From Oscillospiraceae bacterium (GTDB taxonomy: Bacteria > Bacillota > Clostridia > Oscillospirales > Acutalibacteraceae), in NCBI GenBank assembly GCA_015066225.1, contig SVOT01000004.1:1-64000 (forward strand): a stretch of DNA of 64,000 bases. The letters are read 5' to 3'. A program made the position numbers and the translations under genes. Positions 23,264 to 32,116 of this stretch are shown here, piece by piece. Within the stretch, counting starts at the first letter, position 1, and the number at the start of each line of letters is the position of its first letter. Below the pieces are notes generated by a model, which was given only the letters and a program-made list of their open reading frames with translations, made no database searches and was not told where the DNA came from.

Positions 23264-24255
23264 TACTCTTCTCCATAAATCAATAAATCTGTATTTTCTT
23301 CACTGTATTCAATCTGCTTTGACCAATTCTTGAGATTTTCTATTCTGTCCGTTAAGGTTAGCTCACCCTTTTCGGAATATGTTTTCACATCACATAGGTA
23401 AATGAATCTTACGCTTTCAACTGCAAAGCAGATTCGTTCTTTTATGCTTTTGTCAAACACTGCTTTAGTAAAATGGCGATAGATTATATATGCAAGTATT
23501 TTACTATACAACATATCACCTTTTATTTTTTCTTTAAACTCTGCTTCGACAGTCAAAGCTCTTTCAAAATTCTCGCTTAAATTGTCTATAAAATCAGTCC
23601 ATTTTTCATCAATGGGCTCAGTTTTTTTATAAAGAGCAAGGCTGTTTTTATAATTTCGGATTTTTATTTTTTCACCGCAGAATCTTTCAGTTTCAGAAAG
23701 AATTCTTACTATTTTTTCTTCAAAATCCACCGTTTCATTAAAGAGTATTTCAAATAACTTTTCACGGAAGGCTGAAAGGAAAATATATAAATCAGACTCT
23801 GCAACATCCTCTTTAGTTTCTAAAACAATTTCTTCGCCGTCGCTTTCTTCTGTAAGCGAAAACGGCTTATCGTTCCTCAATAAAATTCTGCAAACCTCTT
23901 CACAGCAAAGACCCAGACCGCATTCGGTGAAGCCTGTAAACCACTCATAAAATCGAGGATGCTCACGACAAATGTCGCAAAGGCACTCCTCCCCGCAGTT
24001 GATGATTATATCGCAAAGGTTATTTTCGTTAAGAAAAGGGCAACGCTCATTTTCTGAAAGCTTAAAACAACTGCTGCCATCCTCACTTTTTATGATTTGC
24101 GAACGGATTTTATCGCCAAAAAGTGTATTTATTTTATTGTATTTTTCAAGTGACGCTTCATCAACATCAATCTCCCAACCGATACAACAGTTATCGGTGC
24201 ATCTCCCTGCAATACACTTGAAATCATCATAAAAATCAGGCTTTATATAAAACAT
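23263..24255 (-). CDS. FliB-like Cys-rich (flagellin lysine N-methylase-type) protein
   Basis: The 330-aa protein begins with the CxGxCxxxCC cysteine cluster (CIAGRCTDNCCIGWEID), followed by CPFLNENNLCDI and GEECLCDICREHPRFYEW, then GLGLCCEEVCRILL. This is the pattern of proteins annotated as flagellin lysine-N-methylase FliB, thought to hold an Fe-S cluster. No flagellin or motility gene is in the window, so flagellin may not be the substrate. It sits between trmO (one base apart) and ybaK (one-base overlap). Confidence 0.75.
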   Translation of the reverse strand: MFYIKPDFYDDFKCIAGRCTDNCCIGWEIDVDEASLEKYNKINTLFGDKIRSQIIKSEDGSSCFKLSENERCPFLNENNLCDIIINCGEECLCDICREHPRFYEWFTGFTECGLGLCCEEVCRILLRNDKPFSLTEESDGEEIVLETKEDVAESDLYIFLSAFREKLFEILFNETVDFEEKIVRILSETERFCGEKIKIRNYKNSLALYKKTEPIDEKWTDFIDNLSENFERALTVEAEFKEKIKGDMLYSKILAYIIYRHFTKAVFDKSIKERICFAVESVRFIYLCDVKTYSEKGELTLTDRIENLKNWSKQIEYSEENTDLLIYGEE

Positions 24256-24256
24256 T

Positions 24257-24946
24257 TTATCCTCTTACAATGTCACAAACTACAATTTTTTCTTCTGTAT
24301 ATCTGAATTTGATTTCTAAATTTTCAAAAGAAAGGCCATAAACTCGTTCTTCATCGTTTTGATATGACGGCCTTGGGTCTAGAGAAAGCAGCTCTGTTAT
24401 ATTTTCTACTTGACTTTCTGTTAATTTTTCTTTCACTTCAGCCGGTATGTGAACCTCATAATAATCATTTTTATGTTCATCCGAAAAACCGCCCACGGCA
24501 TCGGGGATGCTATCAACGTAAGGGAGGTAGGGTTTTATGTCATAAATAGGCGTGTTATCCGCTAAATCGCCACCGCTGACTATAATCACCCTGCCGTTTT
24601 TTCTGTCCTCAATTTTTTCGAGCTTAACGCAAGAAAGCCCTATGGGATTTGGGCGAAAGGGTGAACGTGTGGCAAACACACCAACCCTTTTATTGCCACC
24701 TAAACGAGGGGGTCTGACTGTGGGCGACCACTGATTTTCGTTTTTCGAGAAGCCCCAGACCAGCCAGAGGTGTGAATACTGCTCAATATCCCTTATGCAA
24801 TTTTCATCACGAAAGCCATCACAAAACTCTATAACAGATTTCACAGACGGTGCAAGTCCGCTCTGACGGGGTACGCCGAATTTTTCTTTGTAGCCGTTTT
24901 TTATATATGCAACAGGCTCAATTAAAAGTGAATCATTCTTTTCCAA
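24257..24946 (-). CDS. trmO: tRNA (t6A37) N6-methyltransferase TrmO
   Basis: Methylates threonylcarbamoyl-adenosine 37 of tRNA-Thr using S-adenosylmethionine. The family core is clear: HLWLVWGFSKNENQWSPTVR, then PPRLGGNKRVGVFATRSPFR with PNPIGLSCVKL, and DNTPIYDIKPYLPYVDS. A C-terminal domain follows (about 229 aa total). The start is TTG at 24946, preceded by AAGGGCGGTG. The longer GTG frame at 24991 begins upstream of the predicted transcription start. First gene of the trmO-fliB-ybaK operon. Confidence 0.88.
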   Translation of the reverse strand: MEKNDSLLIEPVAYIKNGYKEKFGVPRQSGLAPSVKSVIEFCDGFRDENCIRDIEQYSHLWLVWGFSKNENQWSPTVRPPRLGGNKRVGVFATRSPFRPNPIGLSCVKLEKIEDRKNGRVIIVSGGDLADNTPIYDIKPYLPYVDSIPDAVGGFSDEHKNDYYEVHIPAEVKEKLTESQVENITELLSLDPRPSYQNDEERVYGLSFENLEIKFRYTEEKIVVCDIVRG

Positions 24947-24981
24947 AAAAGCACCGCCCTTCGTAATATATACTGTATAAA

Positions 24982-25010
24982 TATATACCACAAAAGACGG
25001 CTTTCGTCAA
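24982..25010 (-). promoter_or_regulatory. Promoter of the trmO operon
   Basis: Minus strand TTGACG, 17 bases, TATATA. Its -35 overlaps the stop codon of the upstream VanY-like gene. Confidence 0.6.
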
Positions 25011-25906
25011 TTTTCTGTTGTTTTAAAAGTAATAACTACGGCACCCGTATTATCTGCTGAAACATCGGCACTCACGAATTTTTCCGGCACATATATTTCT
25101 TTTGTATTCTGCCTCGTTATTATATAATTTTCGTATGTATAGTATTTGCCAAGCTCAAAAAAATCCATGTATTCTTCTAATGTTATTTTACTATTGCTTA
25201 TAATTTTTGAATGAGGTAATCCAACATAACGCAAATGCCACGGTTCATAGGTAATCCCCGTCTTTTTCTCACCAAAAATCGGATATCTGATTATAAAACC
25301 ATAATCACCGCAAACTTCATTTATAAACTGACCTGATTCGCTTTTTATAAAGCTTTCGCCTGCAAAATTTTTGACAAAAACATCCAAAGCAAGTCCTGTC
25401 TGGTGCTCACTGCAACCGGGATTTTGGGCAGTTGCACCCTCTTCCTCTTTTATTTCTTTTTGTTTTTCATAATCTCTGTAGGCACTTGAAATAAAAAGTG
25501 TTTCTTCAGTTTTCTCCAAAAGAGCTTTGCTCAACTCGTCAAAAGACTCTTTTGCACAAATATTCATTTTCACATCTCTTTCTTCGTGGTAAACCACCTG
25601 AGGAGAATAATTCTCGCTTAATTTATGCTTATCATTCACCAACAATAAGGATTCATCAACATTTACATTACCATAACCTAAAAATTCATCAAGAGATACT
25701 ACCTTAACCTCTGTTAGTTCCTTGGATTTCACATTTCCGATTTCATTGGTAGAAGCCCGCGAAAGATAATCAAGTGCTATAAATTTCACATCATTTTTAA
25801 AAACCAACTCAAAACCAATCAACACAAAAACTAAAATCCAAAGCAAAACAAGGATTTTTGTTCCGTTTTTCTTCTTTTTCTTTCTGTTTTTTACATCATT
25901 TTTCAA
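25007..25906 (-). CDS. VanY-like D-alanyl-D-alanine carboxypeptidase (M15B), membrane-anchored
   Basis: Zinc peptidase that trims the terminal D-Ala from peptidoglycan stems outside the membrane. The 299-aa protein has a Lys-rich start, one signal anchor (ILVLLWILVFVLIGFELVF), then the VanY core. The core shows SSAYRDYEKQ, NPGCSEHQTGLALDVF (zinc His and Asp), YGFIIRYP, and TGITYEPWHLRYVG (catalytic Glu, zinc His). A C-terminal region of about 60 residues is unassigned. The start is TTG at 25906 behind AAAGGGGCG. Confidence 0.88.
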   Translation of the reverse strand: MKNDVKNRKKKKKNGTKILVLLWILVFVLIGFELVFKNDVKFIALDYLSRASTNEIGNVKSKELTEVKVVSLDEFLGYGNVNVDESLLLVNDKHKLSENYSPQVVYHEERDVKMNICAKESFDELSKALLEKTEETLFISSAYRDYEKQKEIKEEEGATAQNPGCSEHQTGLALDVFVKNFAGESFIKSESGQFINEVCGDYGFIIRYPIFGEKKTGITYEPWHLRYVGLPHSKIISNSKITLEEYMDFFELGKYYTYENYIITRQNTKEIYVPEKFVSADVSADNTGAVVITFKTTEN

Positions 25907-26012
25907 AAAAATCGCCCCTTTGTTATTTTTTAACACAACAAAGGAACGAGTAAATTACACAAAAATTAAGAAAAGGTTAAAACTCATTCTAAAATGACAT
26001 TTATGGTGACAT

Positions 26013-26051
26013 CCAAAATGACATTTTGGCACTTTAAAAAATTTAAAGTGC
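26013..26051. repeat. Pair of abutting perfect inverted repeats
   Basis: CCAAAATG-a-CATTTTGG (26013-26029) is followed directly by GCACTTTAAA-aaa-TTTAAAGTGC (26029-26051). Partial direct copies flank them (AAAATGACATTT before, AAAGTGCAATTTT after). They lie between the XRE regulator and the VanY-like gene, so they may be regulator sites or hairpins. Confidence 0.6.
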
Positions 26052-26129
26052 AATCCAAAGTGCAATTTTCTATATTTCTTAGCACTTTGACGTAGGCAAG
26101 TGTACATAAATTCTAAAAAGAAAACAGAA

Positions 26130-26351
26130 TCATAAATATCTATCCGGATTATCTGTTTCCCCCAACAGATAATCTACGCTTGTATTGTAGAACCTTGCAA
26201 GTTTTATTAGCACAGTAGTAGGTAAATCGTTCTCTCCTGTTTCATATTTTGAGTAACCTGTTTGAGACATCCCTAATATTTTTGCTACCTGTGTTTGATT
26301 CAAATCCCTATCTTCTCGTAAATCACGAATTCTTCTATACAATATTGCCAC
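26130..26351 (-). CDS. XRE-family helix-turn-helix regulator
   Basis: The 73-aa single-domain DNA-binding protein has the Cro/C1 fold: IRDLREDRDLNQTQVAKIL, then GMSQTGYSKYETGENDLPT and LIKLARFYNTSVDYLLGET. The GAGGTG ribosome site precedes the ATG. Two TTTCAGA-n-TATT direct repeats overlap its promoter region, suggesting autoregulation. Its targets are unknown; the divergent small secreted-protein genes are candidates. Confidence 0.88.
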   Translation of the reverse strand: MAILYRRIRDLREDRDLNQTQVAKILGMSQTGYSKYETGENDLPTTVLIKLARFYNTSVDYLLGETDNPDRYL

Positions 26352-26360
26352 CTCTAAAAA

Positions 26361-26413
26361 ATTATATTCTAATCTATTTCAGAGTATTGACTTTTAACCT
26401 GTTTCAGATTATT
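26361..26413 (-). promoter_or_regulatory. Promoter region of the XRE gene with direct repeats
   Basis: A perfect minus-strand TATAAT lies at 26361-26366 with no strong -35. TTTCAGAGTATT (26377-26388) and TTTCAGATTATT (26402-26413) are spaced 25 bases apart. Confidence 0.45.
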
Positions 26414-26518
26414 ATGTATTTGTGCATAAAATCAGAAAATTAACTAACCTCTATTTAGATTACACTAAATGAAGTTCACAACTTTTTCTCTTAATATGAA
26501 TAAAATCTGGGAGGTTTT

Positions 26519-26965
26519 ATGAAAAGGAAAAAAATAATTATAATAACTATCGCAGTAATATTGATATTATCTTTTTCTTTAATTAACCACAAAACTGATA
26601 CTGATAAAATAATTGAGCGTTTTGAAATCTTTGAAGAAGCTTATTCAGCAGGGGATCTAGATGGTTGTATCGAATGTCTTGATGCCCAAAGTCGAAATTC
26701 ATTTAAAGGCATAGAATCACTCGGACCCCTGTTCGGTTTTAATACTGATTTACTTAACGGTTTATTTGCGCTTGGTGTTACAACGGGAAACGAGGAAATA
26801 GAAATCGACATTAAAAAAATTGCTTACTCTGATGATGCGCACGCACAAGTAACAACCGAACTCCGTCTAAAAGGATATTCCACCCAAAATGAAGTAGAAA
26901 CAGTTGTTTTTGATGTAGTAAAAGAAGAGAATGACTGGTATATTGTAGAACACACTTCATTTTGA
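26519..26965 (+). CDS. Small exported or membrane-anchored protein, NTF2-like
   Basis: Unknown function. The 148-aa product has a basic start and one hydrophobic segment (IIIITIAVILILSFSLI), then an alpha+beta domain of about 120 residues. The domain pattern (FEIFEEAYSAGDLDGCIECLD at its start, a Val-rich VETVVFDVVKEENDWYIVE ending) resembles NTF2-like DUF4878-type lipoprotein domains, but lacks a lipobox. GGGAGG precedes the ATG. It is followed 52 bases later by a predicted lipoprotein gene, so the two may be an operon. Confidence 0.65.
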   Translation: MKRKKIIIITIAVILILSFSLINHKTDTDKIIERFEIFEEAYSAGDLDGCIECLDAQSRNSFKGIESLGPLFGFNTDLLNGLFALGVTTGNEEIEIDIKKIAYSDDAHAQVTTELRLKGYSTQNEVETVVFDVVKEENDWYIVEHTSF

Positions 26966-27017
26966 ATGATTCAACAAAAACCACATTTCAAAACACTTTA
27001 AAAAGGGGTAAATTATA

Positions 27018-28286
27018 ATGAAAAAAATAATCGCAGTATTTTTAATTTTTTCCATACTTTTTGCTTTTACAGGTTGCAGTTTTAAAAAATCTGACAACAC
27101 TAACAATAATACAATCGAAATTATTTCTCCTAAAACGTCAACAGAAAATCCACCAGATACAATTACCAAAGCATCAGGGCTAAACATAACAAAACCCTTT
27201 GAGTTTTCAAATGGTTTTGCCTGGATCAATCACCAAAAACCTGAGGGTGGAACAACATATTCTCTGATAAACACAAAAGGAGATATTCTATATTCAAACG
27301 AAAACATTATATCTGCTCACGATATGAGTGGTGACACCTGTTTCATCGAAGAAAAAGATGGTGAAAATACAGTATATAAAATAATAGATAACGCAGGTAA
27401 AGAAGTTGCTTCGTCACAAAGCGGCAACTTTGACATTATATTATCCCAAGGTGATAATGCTTTTTTTGTATATAAACATATAAGCGATATCGACACATCC
27501 AAACATTTATTTGGTACAATAGACAATAAGGGTAATTTTATAAATGAATTAAAAGAAACTCCTCTATACAACACCTCAAACACCTTTAAATCTAACTATT
27601 TGGGAGCAGATTTTTTTGTTGTATGGTTAAGCATGTCAGATGGATTACTATACAATGCCAACACACAAAATTTTTTCTATATCGATAACATCGAATATGT
27701 AGATGAACCCATCAATATTGGTAGTAATTTGTATTTTAGATTTGACTATTACTCTCCCGGCATAACATACGAAAACACTCCTGATAAATGGAGCAAATTA
27801 AGTAATTACTTTTCACTTTCTAGCAACGGAACTGTAAAAGAAATTGAAAAATTTGGTAATGTTATAAATGAAAAGCTTTTAACGAAACTTGATAATAAAC
27901 TAACCGTATTTGATCCGATTTCTAACGAAAGCAAAACTTTCTCCAAATACCATGTTTTGAGTGCAAAATCTGCAGATAAAGATTCTTTCCTTTTGCAAGT
28001 ATGGGGAAAAGATAAAAAATCTTATTTTCTTCTTATTGATGCTAGCTGTAATATTACACTCGACCCTGTTCAAGCAGATTTTGCAGAGGCAAATGACGGA
28101 AAAATTATTTTAGAAAAAGATAATACATTCTTCATACTTGATTATTACGGAAATAAACTTTTTGAAACAAGCGAATATTCACAAATCAAACCATTTAATA
28201 GTGGTATTGCTTGTGCATATAAAAGCATTGATGGTACTACATATTACTATGGTTTAGATGCTAGTGGAAATGTTGTTATTTCATAA
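27018..28286 (+). CDS. Predicted lipoprotein with WG-like repeats
   Basis: Function unknown. The 422-aa product has a lipoprotein signal (IIAVFLIFSILFAFTGCS, Cys at about 20), an Asn/Thr linker, and repeated blocks such as SLINTKGDILYS, KIIDNAGKEV, GTIDNKGNFI and FILDYYGNKLFE. These resemble WG/beta-propeller repeats found in extracytoplasmic proteins. It is probably anchored on the outer face of the membrane. Codon use is AT-rich compared with the hydrogenase genes, hinting at acquisition. Confidence 0.65.
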   Translation: MKKIIAVFLIFSILFAFTGCSFKKSDNTNNNTIEIISPKTSTENPPDTITKASGLNITKPFEFSNGFAWINHQKPEGGTTYSLINTKGDILYSNENIISAHDMSGDTCFIEEKDGENTVYKIIDNAGKEVASSQSGNFDIILSQGDNAFFVYKHISDIDTSKHLFGTIDNKGNFINELKETPLYNTSNTFKSNYLGADFFVVWLSMSDGLLYNANTQNFFYIDNIEYVDEPINIGSNLYFRFDYYSPGITYENTPDKWSKLSNYFSLSSNGTVKEIEKFGNVINEKLLTKLDNKLTVFDPISNESKTFSKYHVLSAKSADKDSFLLQVWGKDKKSYFLLIDASCNITLDPVQADFAEANDGKIILEKDNTFFILDYYGNKLFETSEYSQIKPFNSGIACAYKSIDGTTYYYGLDASGNVVIS

Positions 28287-28314
28287 TACGCGAATATCTT
28301 TAAACTAACTAAAA

Positions 28315-28360
28315 AAAGAACACTCTGCTTTCATAGTATTAGCAAAGTGTTCTTTTTATT
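28315..28360 (+). terminator. Terminator after the lipoprotein gene
   Basis: AAAGAACACT (28315-28324) pairs with AGTGTTCTTT (28346-28355), followed by T-rich sequence. Confidence 0.7.
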
Positions 28361-28481
28361 TAGAATAACTAAAAATGTATACTAATATTAACAAAAAAAC
28401 ATAAAAAGCCGGTTCGGATACATAATGCTTTTTACGCTACCAAAGGTGTATATAGATACTCCGAGCAGGATAAAATGACTA

Positions 28482-28507
28482 ACCCCCGACCAAATATGGT
28501 CGGGGGT
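28482..28507. terminator. GC-rich hairpin closing the hydrogenase operon
   Basis: Eleven-bp arms ACCCCCGACCA (28482-28492) and TGGTCGGGGGT (28497-28507), 25 bases after the hydA stop on the minus strand. The U tail is weak, so it may be a stabilising 3' hairpin rather than a strict terminator. Confidence 0.6.
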
Positions 28508-28531
28508 GTTATGCGCAAAAGCGCTGTTTTA

Positions 28532-30283
28532 TCAGTAAACTTTACGCTCTGTATATCCTGTGTGAAGGATATCGTGAGCCTTGTGGCTACCGGGTTCACC
28601 GAAGAATTCGTCGTAAATTGCTTTGATGTCGGGATTCTGGTGAGATTTTCTTACAGGAAGATTTTCATCATCATTGTAAAGACCTGCTGCACGAAGTGCT
28701 CTTACATCCTCAAAGTTACGAACTGATGCGGGAACGATGGGCTGACCGCCGCCGTTTACGCAACCACCGGGACAAGCCATGATTTCAATGAAATCATATT
28801 TCTTTTCGCCGGATTTTACCATTTCGAGAACCTTCTTAGCATTTGCAAGACCTGAAGCAACTGCAACGTTAACTGTTACACCATCAAGGTCATAGGATGC
28901 CTCTTTAACACCTTCAACACCACGAACTGCCTTGAATGTTGCGAGGTCTGTAAGCTCCTTACCTGTAACAACCTCGTAAGCTGTACGAAGAGCAGCCTCC
29001 ATAACACCGCCTGTTGCGCCGAAGATTGTACCTGCACCTGAACCAAGTCCGAAGGGTGCGTCAAACTCTGCATCGGGGATTGCTCTGAAGTTGATACCTG
29101 CTTTTCTGATCATTCTTGCAAGCTCTCTTACTGTGATGGATGCATCAATATCGGGAAGACCTTTAACTGCGCTGTAATCTGTTCTTTCAGCTTCAAATTT
29201 CTTTGCAGTACAGGGCATTACGGAAACAACAAAGATATCCTTGGGGTCAATACCCATTTTTTCTGCATAGAATGTTTTTGCTACAGAACCGAACATACCC
29301 TGGGGTGATTTGCAGGAAGAAAGGTTAGGAATGAAATCGGGGTGATAGTGTTCGCAATATTTAACCCAACCGGGTGAGCAAGATGTGATAAGGGGAAGGT
29401 TTTTGCCTTCCTTGAATCTTGCGAGGAACTCTGTTGCCTCTTCCATAATTGTGAGGTCGGCAGCAAAGTTTGTATCAAACACGCCGTCAAAGCCGAGCAT
29501 CTTGAGAGCGGAAACCATTTTGCCTGTAACAACAGAGCCCATTTCGTAACCGAACTCTTCACCAAGACCGACACGAACTGCGGGAGCAGTCTGAACAACA
29601 ACGTGCTTTGTGGGGTCATTAAGAGCATCGAACACCTTCTGAGTGTCATCTCTTTCAGCAAGAGCGCCTGTGGGACAAGCTGTGATACACTGACCGCAGG
29701 AGATACAAGCAACGTCACCGAGGTTGTATTCGAAAGCGGAACCGATATGTGTATCAAAACCACGAGCGTTCGCACCGATAACGGAGATGCCCTGGATTTT
29801 ATCGCAAACTGCTACACAACGGCGGCAAAGAATACATTTTTCGTTGTCGCGATACATATGTGAAGCACTTGCATCAATTGAATAGTTAACAACATCGCCT
29901 GCGAAAGCGTTTTCGTCTTCAATGCCATATTCGTGGCAAAGCTTCTGCAATTCGCAGCTACCGCTTCTTACACAAGAAAGGCATTCCTTCTTATGAGTTG
30001 AAAGGATAAGCTCAAGAGTTGTTTTTCTTGCCTCGATAACCTTGGGAGTATTGGTGAAAATCTCCATACCCTCGTTAACGGGGAATACACAAGCGGCAAC
30101 AAGGCTTCTGGCGCCTTTAACTTCAACAACACAGATACGGCAAGCACCGATAGCGTTGATTTCTTTGAGATAGCAAAGAGTAGGGATTTCGATACCTACT
30201 GAATGAGCAGCTTCAAGAATTGTGGAACCGGCAGGAACCTGATAATCAAAGCCGTTAATTTTAATATTTACTGCATTTTCCAT
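28532..30283 (-). CDS. hydA: [FeFe] hydrogenase catalytic subunit (NADH-linked, HydA)
   Basis: Produces H2 from protons at the H-cluster, taking electrons from NADH and, in bifurcating relatives, ferredoxin. The 583-aa protein has an N-terminal [2Fe-2S] domain (C near 37, GACRICVVEV), the His/Cys cluster segment HKKECLSCVRSGSC, two [4Fe-4S] clusters (CILCRRCVAVC, CISCGQCITACP), and the H-cluster motifs. These are L1 TSCSPGW (about 298), L2 MPCTAKKFE (about 357) and L3 EIMACPGGCVNGGGQP (about 495). The L1 with Ser is the form I associate with multisubunit NADH-linked enzymes. It is the last gene of the five-gene operon. Confidence 0.95.
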   Translation of the reverse strand: MENAVNIKINGFDYQVPAGSTILEAAHSVGIEIPTLCYLKEINAIGACRICVVEVKGARSLVAACVFPVNEGMEIFTNTPKVIEARKTTLELILSTHKKECLSCVRSGSCELQKLCHEYGIEDENAFAGDVVNYSIDASASHMYRDNEKCILCRRCVAVCDKIQGISVIGANARGFDTHIGSAFEYNLGDVACISCGQCITACPTGALAERDDTQKVFDALNDPTKHVVVQTAPAVRVGLGEEFGYEMGSVVTGKMVSALKMLGFDGVFDTNFAADLTIMEEATEFLARFKEGKNLPLITSCSPGWVKYCEHYHPDFIPNLSSCKSPQGMFGSVAKTFYAEKMGIDPKDIFVVSVMPCTAKKFEAERTDYSAVKGLPDIDASITVRELARMIRKAGINFRAIPDAEFDAPFGLGSGAGTIFGATGGVMEAALRTAYEVVTGKELTDLATFKAVRGVEGVKEASYDLDGVTVNVAVASGLANAKKVLEMVKSGEKKYDFIEIMACPGGCVNGGGQPIVPASVRNFEDVRALRAAGLYNDDENLPVRKSHQNPDIKAIYDEFFGEPGSHKAHDILHTGYTERKVY

Positions 30284-30296
30284 TATTAGTTCCTCC

Positions 30297-32102
30297 TTAT
30301 TTATTTACTGCTTTAAATTTACAGTTACCGATACATACGCCACATTTTACGCACTTCTCAGCATCAATCTCGAATGATGCAAGCTTGTGACCGGGAGCGA
30401 TGTAATCAGTTCTTGTGATAGCATCAACGGGGCAGTTCTTTGCACAGATACCGCAACCGATACATTTATCTTTGTCGATAGAGAATGTAACAAGGTCTTT
30501 ACAAGCACCTGCGGGACATTTCTTGTCAACAACGTGAGCAATATATTCATCTTTAAAGAACTGGTATGTTGAAAGAACGGGGTTGGGAGCTGTCTGACCA
30601 AGACCGCAAAGAGAGTTCTCTTTGATGTAGTGGCAAAGCTTTTCCATTCTGTCAAGGTCTTCCATTGTACCTTTACCGCTTGTGATTTTTTCAAGAATTT
30701 CAAGAAGTCTTCTTGTACCTACACGGCAAGGAGTACATTTACCGCAAGACTCGTCAACAGTAAACTTAAGGAAGAATTTAGCAATATCAACCATACAGTC
30801 GTCTTCGTCCATAACAATAAGTCCGCCTGAACCCATCATTGCGCCTTTTGCAACAAGGTTATCGTAGTCGATTTCAATGTCAAGAAGACTTGCAGGGAGG
30901 CAACCGCCGGAAGGACCACCTGACTGAGCCGCTTTGAAGGTCTTGCCGTTGGGGATACCGCCACCGATATCTTCAACGATTTCGCGAAGGGTTGTACCCA
31001 TGGGAACCTCAACAAGACCTGTGTTGTTGATTTTACCGCCGAGAGCGAAAACCTTTGTGCCCTTACTCTTTTCTGTACCCATTGTGTTGAAGAATTCAGC
31101 ACCGTGGAGAATAATCTGGGGAATATTAGCGAAGGTTTCAACGTTATTTTCTGTTGTGGGTTTGCCGAAAAGACCCTTAACTGCCGGATAGGGAGGACGG
31201 GGACGGGGCTCACCACGGTTACCTTCGATAGATGTCATAAGAGCTGTTTCTTCACCGCAAACGAATGCGCCTGCACCGAGACGGATGAAGAGGTCAAAAT
31301 CGAAGCCTGAGCCGAAGATGTTTTTACCGAGAAGACCGTATGCACGGGCATCGTCGATAGCCTTCTGCAAACGCTGAACAGCAATGGGGTACTCTGCACG
31401 AACATATACATAACCCTCTGTTGCACCTGTTGCATAGCCGCAAAGAGCCATAGCTTCAACGATACAGTGGGGGTCACCTTCAAGAACTGAACGGTCCATG
31501 AAAGCGCCGGGGTCACCTTCGTCAGCGTTACATACAACATATTTCTGATCTGCCTGGTTAGCTGCTGTGAAGCTCCATTTACGGCCTGTGGGGAATCCGC
31601 CGCCGCCTCTGCCGCGAAGACCTGAATCGATAACTGTCTGGATAACATCCTGAGGAGTCATCTGAGTGAGGGCTTTAGCAAGAGCCTGATAGCCGTCATA
31701 AGCAATATATTCTTCGATGTTTTCGGGGTCAATAACACCGCAGTTACGAAGAGCAACACGGTGCTGTTTTTTGTAGAAGTTTGTTTCATTCAAGGGTTTA
31801 ACCGCATCTTCTGTTACAGTCTCGCTGTAAAGAAGTCTCTTAACAATTCTGCCCTTGAGGAGGTGCTCTTCAACGATTTCGGGAATATCTTCAACCTTAA
31901 CCTCGCTGTAGAAGCAGCCTTCGGGATATACAATCATAATGGGGCCCAATGCACAAAGACCGAAGCAACCTGTTCTTACAACCTGGATTTCTTCTTCAAG
32001 GCCTTTTTCCTTAATGTTTGCATTAAGTGCATCAATAAGCTCACCGCTGTGGCTGGAGGTACATCCGGTACCGCCGCAGACAAGTACATGAGAACGATAC
32101 AT
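30297..32102 (-). CDS. hydB: NADH-binding hydrogenase subunit (NuoF-like, HydB)
   Basis: Flavoprotein subunit that oxidises NADH and passes electrons to the hydrogenase. The 601-aa protein has an N-terminal thioredoxin-like [2Fe-2S] domain (CGGTGCTS, GCFGLCALGP), then the NuoF core with GLRGRGGGGFPTGRKW and CNADEGDPGAFMDR (FMN). GAGAFVCGEETALM (NAD) and SCGKCTPCRVGTRR ([4Fe-4S]) follow. A C-terminal two-cluster ferredoxin domain has CIGCGICAKNCP and CVKCGVCIGNC. The gene ends 13 bases before hydA. Confidence 0.95.
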   Translation of the reverse strand: MYRSHVLVCGGTGCTSSHSGELIDALNANIKEKGLEEEIQVVRTGCFGLCALGPIMIVYPEGCFYSEVKVEDIPEIVEEHLLKGRIVKRLLYSETVTEDAVKPLNETNFYKKQHRVALRNCGVIDPENIEEYIAYDGYQALAKALTQMTPQDVIQTVIDSGLRGRGGGGFPTGRKWSFTAANQADQKYVVCNADEGDPGAFMDRSVLEGDPHCIVEAMALCGYATGATEGYVYVRAEYPIAVQRLQKAIDDARAYGLLGKNIFGSGFDFDLFIRLGAGAFVCGEETALMTSIEGNRGEPRPRPPYPAVKGLFGKPTTENNVETFANIPQIILHGAEFFNTMGTEKSKGTKVFALGGKINNTGLVEVPMGTTLREIVEDIGGGIPNGKTFKAAQSGGPSGGCLPASLLDIEIDYDNLVAKGAMMGSGGLIVMDEDDCMVDIAKFFLKFTVDESCGKCTPCRVGTRRLLEILEKITSGKGTMEDLDRMEKLCHYIKENSLCGLGQTAPNPVLSTYQFFKDEYIAHVVDKKCPAGACKDLVTFSIDKDKCIGCGICAKNCPVDAITRTDYIAPGHKLASFEIDAEKCVKCGVCIGNCKFKAVNK

Positions 32103-32116
32103 TTATTCTTTCCTCC

